DNA from: Massilia violaceinigra
Lineage (GTDB): Bacteria; Pseudomonadota; Gammaproteobacteria; Burkholderiales; Burkholderiaceae_D
DNA: 64,000 bases
Direction of reading: 5' to 3'
Assembly: GCF_002752675.1 (NCBI RefSeq)
Contig: NZ_CP024608.1
Location: 6,944,001 to 7,008,000 of the forward strand
Shown here: piece by piece, positions 34,832 through 42,767 of the stretch
How positions within the stretch are numbered: position 1 is the first letter of the stretch
How the letters are laid out: the number at the start of each line of letters is the position of its first letter
The notes under the pieces: generated by a model
Database searches by the model: none
Told to the model about the DNA's origin: nothing
The model's input: the letters and a program-made list of their open reading frames with translations, nothing else
Program-made: the position numbers and the translations under genes

Positions 34832-36001
34832 TTACGCTGGCGTGATGTCGCCCTTGACGAATGCTTCGGGGCGGTACACGGCCAGTGCTAGACGTTCCTC
34901 GGCCAGGATGGTCAGCAAGTTGTTCACGAAATCGTCCTCGTTCTCCGTGGCGATGGTGACGGCGGCTTGCTGGCGGTCGAACACCTGGGCGCCCATGCGG
35001 AATGCGCCGACCAGGAACTGATCGACGGTCATCGCCTGGGTGGCCACCACAGGGCGACCCCACAGACCAGGCTGAGCCAGGGATTGCGGGTTGGCGAAGA
35101 TGTAGGCGCCGGTCGTGTCCTTCAGAAGCTCGATTGCCGCCCAGTCGGTTGGGTGCAGACAAATACCGGTCGATGGGTATTCGGCCAGCTCGGCCTGCAG
35201 AAGGGCCAGGCGCAGCACGTCGATGCGCGTGGGCGATGCGATGACGATCGGCGGCACGTAACCAGTGGCTTGGGTATAGATGCCGTTCAGGTTGTTGCCC
35301 ACGCCAGAGCCCTTGAGCAGCTGCGCTTCCTCGGCCAGCATCAGGCCATAGCGCAGCTTCTCGTCGATAACCGACTGCAGCGCCGGGAAGTCGGACAGGA
35401 TCTCGCTCGAAGCCTTGATGAAGTGCGGGATCTTGACGACCTGTGCATTTTTCAGGACGAAGTTGATAGATGATTCAGGCTTGCGCACGCCCTCGGCGGT
35501 GGTTGCCGCCGCGTTGGTGAAGCCGCTTTCTTGCAGGTACTGATACAGGTTCGATGCGGTGGTACCTGGCGAGATCAGATCACGCACGGTCATGCGTCGT
35601 TGCGGCCCAAGCTGTACTCCAGGGGCGCGGTCAGCCACTACACCAGTCCCTGCGCTGGCGTTCAGGCTGGTGATCGCCTTCATGCTGACGGTAATTTTGC
35701 TGTTCTTGCTCCAGCCGCCGTCCATCTGCTCCTTCAGTCCGGTTGAGCCGATGACCAGCTCGCCGGCGGTCTTGACGCGGCCCTCGTCGTCGGTGCCGCC
35801 GCGCCGGGCCATCTTTTGCTGGATTTCCAGCAGCTGGGCCTGCAATTCGCCCTGCTTGACCAGCAGCTCGTCAACACGGCCCTTGGTTTCAGTCGACATG
35901 TCGCCAGCCTTCTTGGCTTCGAACATGGCCTTTTCGCCCTGTTCCTTAACCTGGTCGCTGATTTTCGCCAGTTCCTGCTTTACTTCGATTTCGGTAGCCA
36001 T
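34832..36001 (-). CDS. HK97-type major capsid protein
   Basis: A 389-residue protein. A helical N-terminal delta domain (about 1-75, KQELAKISDQVKEQGEKAMF) would be cut by the protease. The capsid fold follows: N-arm, VRDLISPGTTASNLYQYLQE, the P-domain helix SDFPALQSVIDEKLRYGLML, GNNLNGIYTQ, and the closing LAEERLALAVYRPEAFVKGD. The start at 36001 has TTAGGAACAAAG upstream; the open frame extends further but has no ribosome site. A T-run hairpin precedes it. Confidence 0.93.
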   Translation of the reverse strand: MATEIEVKQELAKISDQVKEQGEKAMFEAKKAGDMSTETKGRVDELLVKQGELQAQLLEIQQKMARRGGTDDEGRVKTAGELVIGSTGLKEQMDGGWSKNSKITVSMKAITSLNASAGTGVVADRAPGVQLGPQRRMTVRDLISPGTTASNLYQYLQESGFTNAAATTAEGVRKPESSINFVLKNAQVVKIPHFIKASSEILSDFPALQSVIDEKLRYGLMLAEEAQLLKGSGVGNNLNGIYTQATGYVPPIVIASPTRIDVLRLALLQAELAEYPSTGICLHPTDWAAIELLKDTTGAYIFANPQSLAQPGLWGRPVVATQAMTVDQFLVGAFRMGAQVFDRQQAAVTIATENEDDFVNNLLTILAEERLALAVYRPEAFVKGDITPA

Positions 36002-36018
36002 CTTTGTTCCTAAAATAG

Positions 36019-36042
36019 AAAAAGCCCGCAAGTGGCGGGCCT
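36019..36042 (-). terminator. Hairpin with T-run before capsid gene
   Basis: GCCCGC and GCGGGC arms around AAGTG (36024-36040) are followed by TTTTT on the minus strand. It lies between protease and capsid genes, where differential expression is expected. Confidence 0.5.
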
Positions 36043-36066
36043 TAATGAGGGAGGGTGAAACGCGGA

Positions 36067-36726
36067 TTACAGAATGCTGAAACCCTTCAACGCGGCAAGC
36101 GTGTCGCCAAGATCGCCCTCGGCCTCGCACCGAGTAAGCAGTTTCGACAGGCCACTGCCGGCGATGGCTTTAGCCTGCGTTCGTGAAAAGCCACCTGCAT
36201 CGCACAGGAACTTTTCGAATTCGGGAAGGGTTGGCATGCGGCCGGCCTCGATCAAACTCTTGACGTCGGCCACACGCGCGTCATCGTTCATCGGGTTGGT
36301 GACCACGCTGATTTCGACCAGATCGAGCTTTTGCAGCGTGTAGACGCCCGTGTCCTTGTTGACGCTGTAGTCCTTGACGCGGTACCCGATCGACAGGCCG
36401 GTGATCGTCTTGGTGCTCATGCCCTTGTGCGCCAGACGTGCGTATGGCGCGTCGTCGAGCCACAGCGACGCCTCCCCCAGCAGCCCGTGGTCGTCCTCTT
36501 TTAGGTCTTCCCATGCACCAATCGGCTGATCCGACTGGTGCTGCCACAGCACTGGAACTGTGCGGCCCGACTTCTGCCACTTGCTCAGGCTTTCCGCGAA
36601 CGCGCCAGAAGCAACGATATCGCCGCCCTTGTCGACCACGTTGAACACCGAGCCGTAGCCGGAAAAGCTGCCCTTGTCGGTCAGGCTTTTCAGCTCCAAA
36701 TCAATCGATTTGTGGAGGATTTGCAT
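36067..36726 (-). CDS. HK97-family prohead protease
   Basis: A 219-residue maturation protease of the herpesvirus-assemblin fold. The catalytic His is in PVLWQHQSDQPIG, the Ser in TKTITGLSIGYRV, and the downstream LVEISVVTNPMNDDA is the family hallmark. It removes the capsid delta domain. AAGGA 8 bases before ATG 36726 sets the start, inside the end of the portal gene. The C-terminal tail (KLLTRCEAEGDLGDTLAALK) is usual in phage HK97-like proteins. Confidence 0.94.
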   Translation of the reverse strand: MQILHKSIDLELKSLTDKGSFSGYGSVFNVVDKGGDIVASGAFAESLSKWQKSGRTVPVLWQHQSDQPIGAWEDLKEDDHGLLGEASLWLDDAPYARLAHKGMSTKTITGLSIGYRVKDYSVNKDTGVYTLQKLDLVEISVVTNPMNDDARVADVKSLIEAGRMPTLPEFEKFLCDAGGFSRTQAKAIAGSGLSKLLTRCEAEGDLGDTLAALKGFSIL

Positions 36727-38038
36727 CGTTGTTTTCCTTGATTCCAAGCCATGACAGCACGGCCGACTTGGCCGCCTGGGCCGTGTTGGTGATTTTTCCC
36801 AGCAGCGAGAGCGGGATCAGATTGCTTTGCACGGTCAGCTCGTCGCCGCCTGGCAGCGGCGGGTCGTTCTCCAGCGCGCGGCATTCGTTGCGGGTTTTCA
36901 GGCCGTTCGACGTCGCTGTCGCGTACACTTGGAACCGGGTCACGCTGTCCCCGCGCAGCAAGCCTTCGACGCTGTATTCCGAGAAGTAGCGCGCGCGTTC
37001 GGCAGGCTTCATCAGCGATTTTTTAATGCCTTGCTCGATCCGTACCATGTATGCGCGCAGCACGTACTGGATCAGGTTCAGATTGATCTGCTCGCGCCCG
37101 GTGCCCCAGTTCGATACGGCGGTGCCGTGGCCGATCATTGACGGCGGCATGCCGAACCAGCGGCAAAGGTCTTCCACGCTGAACGAGCGCGTTTCCAGCA
37201 TCTGTGCGTCGGCTGGGTGCATCGAAAGTTGCGTGAACTCGGCGCCGCCTTCGAGCAGCTGCAGCTGGCCTGTGCGGGCGTCGCCAAAAACGGCGCCCAT
37301 CACCTTCGTTTTCATCTGCGCACGCTGCTCGATGGTGAGAAATTCGTTTACCGACACCACGCCCTGCGTGCGCATGTTGTTGGTGAAGGTGCTGGCCGAT
37401 GCGTTCTCGGTCGCCGTGGCGCCGGACATCGACCGCCAGCCGGCCGTTATTGGGGAAATCCCCATCAGGCCATCGGTGCCGAAGCCTTTAATGTGCCAGA
37501 TTTCGCCCTCGGTGAACTCTTTCTGCCCGCGCGGATCGGCGTACAGGTAGCGCACGCCACCATCCGGGTTGCGGCGGACAGCCATCAGGGCCGGATTTAG
37601 CGGGTCCAGCGCGACGATGCGGCCGGCGGCGCCGTAGCTTTTCAGACAGTACGCGTTCCCCCACAGGCAAATTTGCGATACGACCGCCTCCCAAAATTCG
37701 ACGGCGGTCATATCCGCATTCGGCGAATCATGCAACAGGTAATAGAGTGGGTGATCGCGCGCCACCACGCGAATTTCGCGCCCATTCACCACCTTGCGTT
37801 CGTACGTGATCAGCGGCAGCGTCGCGATTGTTTCCGCAATCAAGCGCACGCAGGACCAGACCACCGACAGCTGGAGCGCCGCGTTCACGCCTGGCGTGCC
37901 GTTGCGCACGTCGCCATAGTTGAGCGTTACATCCTTGTTTGCGTCGCGCACGCCGCGATAGGCCACTGCGTCCCGGATCGAAAAGTAAATACTCTTCAAC
38001 GCCAAGCCGGTGGCCGCTGCCTTGCTGAATAATTTCAT
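36701..38038 (-). CDS. HK97-family portal protein
   Basis: A 445-residue portal. Family parts are NAALQLSVVWSCVRLIAETI, LPLITYERK, FWEAVVSQICLWGNAYCLK, GEIWHIKGFGTDGLMGISPI, the wing and clip region, and FSVEDLCRWFGMPPSMIGHG. It forms the dodecameric DNA channel and packaging motor dock. It begins 3 bases after the terminase stop and overlaps the protease. Confidence 0.95.
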   Translation of the reverse strand: MKLFSKAAATGLALKSIYFSIRDAVAYRGVRDANKDVTLNYGDVRNGTPGVNAALQLSVVWSCVRLIAETIATLPLITYERKVVNGREIRVVARDHPLYYLLHDSPNADMTAVEFWEAVVSQICLWGNAYCLKSYGAAGRIVALDPLNPALMAVRRNPDGGVRYLYADPRGQKEFTEGEIWHIKGFGTDGLMGISPITAGWRSMSGATATENASASTFTNNMRTQGVVSVNEFLTIEQRAQMKTKVMGAVFGDARTGQLQLLEGGAEFTQLSMHPADAQMLETRSFSVEDLCRWFGMPPSMIGHGTAVSNWGTGREQINLNLIQYVLRAYMVRIEQGIKKSLMKPAERARYFSEYSVEGLLRGDSVTRFQVYATATSNGLKTRNECRALENDPPLPGGDELTVQSNLIPLSLLGKITNTAQAAKSAVLSWLGIKENNDANPPQID

Positions 38039-38041
38039 GCG

Positions 38042-39625
38042 CTATTGGTCCAAAAGGTAATCGTCAAGGGAGCCGCTTTTTGTTTCGGCCTGGGGCATGA
38101 CGCCCACCGCCATGGCCAGCGCCACCATGCCGTCGATGCGTCCGCGCGCCGTGCGCTTGTCGAACTTTCTTGCGCCGCTGTCGCCCACCACCTTGGCGTT
38201 CGCGCAGCACATGTTGAGCACAGGGTGTGAGCCGTGGCGCAGCTGCGCATTCAGCAGCCGCACCTCCAAGTCGCGCAGCGCCGGGGTCATGCTGGCCGTG
38301 CCCTGGCCGAACTCGACAAACCGTTCCAACTCCGCCTCCGAAAAACCCGCTTTCACGAGCCAGGGCTTCAAAAATTTCATGTTGTAGCGGTCGAATCCGA
38401 TCGCCTGGACGTCGAAGCGGTCGAAAAAACCGCGCAGATACTCCGCCACAAACTCGTATTCGATGGCCTTCCCAGGCGTCGCGTTGAGAAAACCCTGCTT
38501 TTCCCACAGGTCGTACGGCACTTTGTCCTTGCGCGACTTCTCGGCAAGACCATGTTTTGGCACCCAAAATGCCGAGTGCACGCCACCGGATTCGTCGACG
38601 CCCACCAGGGCGGTCAGATCGTTGACGCTGGACAGGTCGAGGCCGGCCCACACCTTCATTCCGGCAGCGTCACCTGGCGCGCCATTGTTCGATTCCCAGG
38701 TCGACCGCGCGACGAATGGCGAAACCGCCTCGACGCGCTGGTTCAGGATCAGGTTCCGGAACTCCGACTCGTTGGCCGGCATGTCCATCGCTTGCTTACA
38801 TTGCTTACGCACATCCTCAAGGGACCGGAAGATGCCGAGCGCTGGATTCGCCGCCGCCCACGCCGTCGGGTCGTCAAGCTGGCAATCGGCCGGCGCCGCG
38901 TAGACGTGACACACAACTCTCGGGTCCGGCGCGCTCGCCTGCGCATCGATCCAAGTCGAAAACAGATCGGCATCCGTCGGCGCCTGCGTGCTGATCGCAA
39001 TCAGCAGCGGGTTGCTGTATGCGCCCTGGGCCGACGTGATGGCCGAAACGAACTTGTCGGTAGGCCCGATGATTTGCCCGACCTCATCGAGAATCGCCAG
39101 GATCGGCGACAGCCCGTGAGCCGTCTTCCCCTCAGCGGATAACGCCTTGTACAGGACGTTGCGTGCCAGGCCGATCAGGCGCTTGCCGCTTGGCTGAACG
39201 CGGACCAGCTTCGACAGCACCTCGCTCATCTCGATCATCTTGCGGGCCAGCTCGAACACCACTGCCGCCTGTTCTTTCGACTGGGCGCCGCTGATGATCT
39301 GGCTGTTGCGTACAGCCTCAGGCCCGACCAGATGCGCCAGGAGGATCGCGCCGATCAGCGCGGTCTTGCCGTTCTTCCGTGCGATCGATAGGTAAGCGCT
39401 GTGCGTGCCGAACGGGTTGTCGTAGATTTCTAGGATAAATCGGCGCTGGAACGGCTCAAGCCGGATCGGTTTCCCGATGTGGTCGCCCTCAGGCGCCAGG
39501 CAATACCGCTCGACGAATGCACAGACTTTTTCGCCTCGGGTGAGCGGCTTCTTGGTGCAGTATTTTTCGTCGGTGTCGATCTCGATGGGCTTGGCTGCTT
39601 TCGCCTTACGTGGCGAGGAGCCCAT
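38042..39625 (-). CDS. Terminase large subunit
   Basis: A 527-residue packaging ATPase/nuclease. The adenine-side LEPFQRRFILEIY is followed by Walker A (SIARKNGKTALIG), Walker B (ILAILDEVGQ) and a C-terminal RNase H-like nuclease with WAGLDLSSVNDLTALVGV, IGFDRYN and the late acidic RTARGRIDGMVALAMAVGVM. Start ATG 39625 lies within the end of the small-subunit gene; the frame continues upstream without a ribosome site. Confidence 0.95.
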   Translation of the reverse strand: MGSSPRKAKAAKPIEIDTDEKYCTKKPLTRGEKVCAFVERYCLAPEGDHIGKPIRLEPFQRRFILEIYDNPFGTHSAYLSIARKNGKTALIGAILLAHLVGPEAVRNSQIISGAQSKEQAAVVFELARKMIEMSEVLSKLVRVQPSGKRLIGLARNVLYKALSAEGKTAHGLSPILAILDEVGQIIGPTDKFVSAITSAQGAYSNPLLIAISTQAPTDADLFSTWIDAQASAPDPRVVCHVYAAPADCQLDDPTAWAAANPALGIFRSLEDVRKQCKQAMDMPANESEFRNLILNQRVEAVSPFVARSTWESNNGAPGDAAGMKVWAGLDLSSVNDLTALVGVDESGGVHSAFWVPKHGLAEKSRKDKVPYDLWEKQGFLNATPGKAIEYEFVAEYLRGFFDRFDVQAIGFDRYNMKFLKPWLVKAGFSEAELERFVEFGQGTASMTPALRDLEVRLLNAQLRHGSHPVLNMCCANAKVVGDSGARKFDKRTARGRIDGMVALAMAVGVMPQAETKSGSLDDYLLDQ

Positions 39626-40082
39626 CGTCCTCTTCTTCCAGCTCGTCGCGCAGCTTCCGTGACTCGCGCTCGACCTTGCGCTTGCCGGCCTGGTCGCGCG
39701 AGTCACCGGCGACCCGGCCACCCATACGCAACGTCCGCATCAGCGCCATTTCGCGCCGGGCCAGCTGCTCCATCACAATCGTGCGCGGGTTCATCACCGG
39801 CGTGCCGCGATCGTTCATGATCACGCGCCCCTCGACGCGCAACGCTTGGTCTTCCTCGGCAATGTCGGCTTGGCACTGCGCCAGCTGCGCCGCCACCACC
39901 AAATCCACGTCGGTCCACTCGTCTCGCGCGCGCGCCCGCACAACTCCGGTCCAAAAAGGCACCGCCGAAGCAGTCAGCGTCACGTAGTTCGGCACTTCGA
40001 TGTCGGGTTTGGCGGCGTCGACCATGGCCTTGACGGCACTGGCGGCAGAGTCGGCCCTCGTCCGTTTGGTCTTGGTCGTCAT
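39606..40082 (-). CDS. Terminase small subunit
   Basis: A 158-residue DNA-recognition subunit of the P27/HK97-like type: basic start, ASAVPFWTGVVRARARDEW, DVDLVVAAQLAQCQADIAEE and RTIVMEQLARREMALMRTLR. It binds the packaging site and loads the large subunit. It overlaps the large-subunit gene by 20 bases. Confidence 0.86.
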   Translation of the reverse strand: MTTKTKRTRADSAASAVKAMVDAAKPDIEVPNYVTLTASAVPFWTGVVRARARDEWTDVDLVVAAQLAQCQADIAEEDQALRVEGRVIMNDRGTPVMNPRTIVMEQLARREMALMRTLRMGGRVAGDSRDQAGKRKVERESRKLRDELEEEDDGLLAT

Positions 40083-40226
40083 ATTTTCCCTGGCGTTTTG
40101 TGGGTTAGCGTTAAATCGAAGGGAGAGCGCGGTCCTGTGTGGGCCAAGTCCCCCTAGTTTGGGGATGCCCCCACGGCAACATTTCCTGGTAGAATGTTGC
40201 TGAAGATGAATGTTTCTCGCCGCGCA
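40083..40226. other. Gap between HNH and terminase genes, candidate cos region
   Basis: 144 bases with two inverted repeats: GCAACATT/AATGTTGC (40176-40183 and 40193-40200, 9-base loop) and TCCCC/GGGGA (40149-40165). In HNH-containing HK97-type phages the cohesive-end site is commonly near here. The cut position cannot be read from sequence. Confidence 0.33.
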
Positions 40227-40553
40227 TCATTCGGAGACGGGCCAGCCATCGGCGCCGATCGTCACCACCCGCCGCTTGGTCTTCCCCTGCTCGGCTTCGG
40301 TCTTCACCTCGTGGCACGGTCCGCAGATTGCCTGGAGATTGCTAGGGTCGTCTGTGCGTGCGTCAGACCAGCGCAGCGCCGCGCACTTGGCCTTGCTCAC
40401 CACGTGGTCGACTGCGTACGCGATGACGCCGTAGCGGCCCGCCTTGAGGCACACCTGACACAGGCCGCCGTCGCGCTCCATCACCACCTTGCGGACTCGG
40501 TCCCATGCTGCGCCGTAGCCGCGCTCCTGGCGGGATTGCTTGGACCAGGCCAT
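40227..40553 (-). CDS. HNH endonuclease of packaging module
   Basis: A 108-residue nuclease with the full HNH layout: CQVC zinc pair, AVDHVVSKAK (first His), NLQAICGPCH (Asn, second Cys pair, last His). Starts MAWSKQSRQERGYGAAWDRV, a common phage N-terminus. Placed immediately before the terminase genes, it is likely the packaging-associated HNH that assists cohesive-end cleavage. Confidence 0.92.
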   Translation of the reverse strand: MAWSKQSRQERGYGAAWDRVRKVVMERDGGLCQVCLKAGRYGVIAYAVDHVVSKAKCAALRWSDARTDDPSNLQAICGPCHEVKTEAEQGKTKRRVVTIGADGWPVSE

Positions 40554-40555
40554 CG

Positions 40556-40822
40556 CTATGCGTGCGCCTGGGGATCGTGATCCACAACACGGTCGACCAG
40601 CGCCTCCACGCGAGCACGCATTTGATTCTTGATGTGCGTACAGCGCATATCGGAAACGAACGTGTGCATACTGGTGAACGTTGGATTGATGCCGAGCTTG
40701 TTGAGCTCGGCCTCGATCGCGCGGCGTAACGGCTCCAATGCCTCCTTCTCACTGCGTTCTACATCCGCCTGGATACGTTGCTCGATCATGCTGGTTACGC
40801 TGGTTCCCGTGTTATCGCACAT
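40556..40822 (-). CDS. Phage protein, unknown (88 residues)
   Basis: A mostly helical protein (MIEQRIQADVERSEKEALEP, MRARVEALVDRVVDH). No family recognised. It ends 2 bases before the HNH start, consistent with co-transcription. Confidence 0.6.
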   Translation of the reverse strand: MCDNTGTSVTSMIEQRIQADVERSEKEALEPLRRAIEAELNKLGINPTFTSMHTFVSDMRCTHIKNQMRARVEALVDRVVDHDPQAHA

Positions 40823-40863
40823 GGCCTATTCCTTGGTTAGTTGTGTAAGTGCGCTGCCGGCGA

Positions 40864-41064
40864 TCAGTGAATGCGACTGGCGGCGGCCGTTACACCCTTG
40901 TCGATCACGCGCTTCACCCTGTTCATGTTCGGTTCCATGCCAGTGACCGCGCAGATAAACGCAAGCGTGCGCAGGTAGGGCATCAGCCACCAGGCGACGC
41001 GCACGTTCAACGCGCATGTGATCGTGCGTGCCGGCTGCTCCGGCAATTCGGTTGCTGTCGTCAT
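40864..41064 (-). CDS. Phage protein, unknown (66 residues)
   Basis: A small protein, MTTATELPEQPARTITCALN, with a hydrophobic middle (WWLMPYLRTLAFICAVTG) that may be one membrane segment. Its ATG overlaps the stop of the 54-residue gene upstream (ATGA), which supports translation of both. Confidence 0.57.
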   Translation of the reverse strand: MTTATELPEQPARTITCALNVRVAWWLMPYLRTLAFICAVTGMEPNMNRVKRVIDKGVTAAASRIH

Positions 41065-41225
41065 GGCTGCTCGTTCATGTCGTCGTTGTTATGCGGGATG
41101 AGGCCCCAGCCTAGCTCTCGGCGAATGTCGGCGGGCGTGGGCGGCGGGTCGTCCTGCTCGGGATGCGTGCGGCGGTCCATGTAATCGCGCACCTGGCGCT
41201 TGTCGGGCTTGGTGGTCTGCGTCAT
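41061..41225 (-). CDS. Phage protein, unknown (54 residues)
   Basis: A short gene of 54 codons encoding MTQTTKPDKRQVRDYMDRRT, then HPEQDDPPPTPADIRRELGW and GLIPHNNDDMNEQP. Charged and Pro-containing, no membrane segment. The PADIRRELGWGL stretch resembles short phage proteins of unknown role. It is coupled by ATGA to the 66-residue gene and lies just below the tRNA-Ser(GCU) gene. Confidence 0.62.
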   Translation of the reverse strand: MTQTTKPDKRQVRDYMDRRTHPEQDDPPPTPADIRRELGWGLIPHNNDDMNEQP

Positions 41226-41243
41226 GGTAGCCTCACGGTGTAC

Positions 41244-41331
41244 TGGCGGTAGCTGTAGGATTCGAACCTACGCAGCCTTTCGACTGTACGGGTTAGCAAC
41301 CCGTTGCCTTCGGCCACTCGGCCAAGCTACC
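41244..41331 (-). tRNA. tRNA-Ser (anticodon GCU)
   Basis: An 88-base class II tRNA ending in encoded CCA. Acceptor arms GGTAGCT and AGCTACC pair fully. Anticodon stem CGGGT/ACCCG holds loop TTGCTAA, anticodon GCT. A long variable arm and TTCGAATC T-loop are clear. It reads AGC/AGU codons. Prophage-encoded. Confidence 0.92.
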
Positions 41332-41338
41332 TGTGATC

Positions 41339-41422
41339 TGGCGGAAGATGAAGGAATCGAACCATCAGCGTTGCCACTGGCACGGTTTTCAAGACCGCTT
41401 TGCGCCCTGCGCGCCATCTTCC
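41339..41422 (-). tRNA. tRNA-Ser-like (anticodon UGA)
   Basis: An 84-base class II tRNA ending in CCA. Acceptor GGAAGAT/ATCTTCC pairs fully; anticodon stem CGGT/ACCG holds loop CTTGAAA, anticodon TGA; the variable arm TGCC/GGCA is long. The D-arm (GCGCGCAGGGCGC) is unlike normal tRNA-Ser and the T-stem has one mismatch, so it may be poorly charged or specialised. It has the same anticodon as the attachment-site tRNA at 53211. Confidence 0.76.
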
Positions 41423-41426
41423 AATG

Positions 41427-41462
41427 CAAAAAGCCCCGCTGACCTTTCGGTGCGGGGCTTCT
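41427..41462 (-). terminator. Terminator downstream of moron-like gene
   Basis: AAGCCCCGC/GCGGGGCTT (41431-41439, 41452-41460), 9-bp perfect stem, followed on the minus strand by TTTTT. Nearly a copy of the terminator at 41981-42014. Confidence 0.78.
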
Positions 41463-41562
41463 CTGTGCCTAGTTGCTATCTGCAAGCTGGGCGGGCAAAT
41501 TTCGGTGGTCGGCGTGCTTTGCGATCAGCACGGCGGAAAGTACATCGGCGCCCGGAACTCAC

Positions 41563-41934
41563 CTAGACGATCGACGTGACGCCTTCCAAATTAGTATGTT
41601 CCAGATACTCGAACTCGTTCATCAGCGTTGCGATGAGCTCGTGGCCAGGCTTCCTGTCACCCTGTGCTGCGGCTTCAACAACATTTGCTATACGCGCTAA
41701 CAACCTGTGCTTTTGAGCAGAGGTGAATACCACGAAGCCATTGGTTTCGCGCGAATCATCGTCTTTCGTTCCCTTCAGATTATCATCCCGGATAGTCTCA
41801 AATGCCGAATAGAACCCTTCAGGAACACTTTTCGCTCGTGTCAACGCGTCAATAATAAAGCCGATAGCCTCATCCTTGTTGGGCGCCTCAACCTCTGCCC
41901 GCAACAGGATATCGTACACAACTGGAAAACGCAT
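41563..41934 (-). CDS. Moron-like protein, unknown (123 residues)
   Basis: A soluble protein, MRFPVVYDILLRAEVEAPNK, then DEAIGFIIDALTRAKSVPEG and the helical HELIATLMNEFEYLEHTNLE. No family recognised. GAGGAGG lies 7 bases before ATG 41934; a longer in-frame start lies inside the upstream terminator and is rejected. It is bracketed by two near-identical terminators, with a TATACT box 25 bases or so upstream of the ribosome site, so it is an autonomous unit that could be expressed in the lysogen. Confidence 0.62.
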   Translation of the reverse strand: MRFPVVYDILLRAEVEAPNKDEAIGFIIDALTRAKSVPEGFYSAFETIRDDNLKGTKDDDSRETNGFVVFTSAQKHRLLARIANVVEAAAQGDRKPGHELIATLMNEFEYLEHTNLEGVTSIV

Positions 41935-41980
41935 TCTGGCCTCCTCAAATATAAAGCGACCAGTATAGCCTTCTGAAATA

Positions 41981-42014
41981 AAAAAAGCCCGCTGACCTTC
42001 TGGTGCGGGCTTTA
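41981..42014 (-). terminator. Terminator upstream of moron-like gene
   Basis: AAAGCCCGC/GCGGGCTTT with TGACCTTCTGGT loop, followed on the minus strand by TTTTTT. It ends transcription from the 42153 gene side. Loop and stem match the 41427-41462 terminator almost exactly. Confidence 0.76.
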
Positions 42015-42152
42015 TTTCCGGGCGCAAAAAGTCCCGATGGCAGCTATTCTACTATCGCTCGTAGCGATGTCAATGAATTGTGGAAATATATTTTCAAATT
42101 AACCGTTTCGGAATCGGCGCGCGCCGCGTATCTGGTGCCCCACTTGCCGGTG

Positions 42153-42722
42153 CTAATCGCTGCTGCAACTGCTGCCGCCACTATCGGATGAACTCGACGA
42201 GCTGGACGAACTCGAACTACCAGACGACGAGCACGACGAACTGCTGCCCCAATCGCCGGAGGCACCGCCCCCATCGAACGTGCCGCCCTGGCCATGACAC
42301 GAACTGCGCGACGCAGGGCTGTACGAAGCCGCCGATGGGAACGTAGGGACGTCATGCACGACATACCCGTTGTCGCTGCTATGTGGTGAATCGCGGCGAC
42401 GCGGCGGTGCGGCAGCTGGAACCGGAGATTGCGGTCTCGCCAATTTCGGCGAGACCTCGTTCTTCGGTCCCGGCGCAGGCAAAGCGTGAGGCCCTGGCGC
42501 CGATGGGCGGCCTGTCTCGCAGTATGGCGTTGCTTCGCCCTGCTCAACAGCGCCGATTGCATTCTCGGTAAAAACCGCAGGTGGTGGCGGTGGCGGCTGG
42601 TGCGCTGGGGTATTGCGCCTCGCCGAGAGCTGGCGGACAAATCGGTTGTGCTTGCGGTTGAGAGCCCAGAACAAAATCACAACAAACGCCAATACACACG
42701 TCCAGATTGCTAAGTAGATCAT
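42153..42722 (-). CDS. Membrane-anchored Pro/Ser-rich protein
   Basis: A 189-residue protein: one N-terminal membrane segment (MIYLAIWTCVLAFVVILFWA), a basic stretch, a Pro-rich linker, and a low-complexity C-terminus of Gly, Ser and Cys with a run of about ten serines and a closing SGGSSCSSD. The end resembles the Gly/Ser/Cys tails of some small bacterial membrane proteins of unknown role. It is between the ParB-like gene and the moron. Function unknown; a host-surface or exclusion role is only a guess. Confidence 0.66.
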   Translation of the reverse strand: MIYLAIWTCVLAFVVILFWALNRKHNRFVRQLSARRNTPAHQPPPPPPAVFTENAIGAVEQGEATPYCETGRPSAPGPHALPAPGPKNEVSPKLARPQSPVPAAAPPRRRDSPHSSDNGYVVHDVPTFPSAASYSPASRSSCHGQGGTFDGGGASGDWGSSSSCSSSGSSSSSSSSSSSDSGGSSCSSD

Positions 42723-42767
42723 GAATGCCTTTCGTTGTGCCGCCCGGATCGCGGGGCGGCCGGCGCG

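Noticed and set aside
41339..41347. TGGCGGAAG at the phage tRNA as a third att copy
   Set aside because: Only 9 bases match; they are the shared CCA end and acceptor stem of tRNA-Ser genes and diverge right after.
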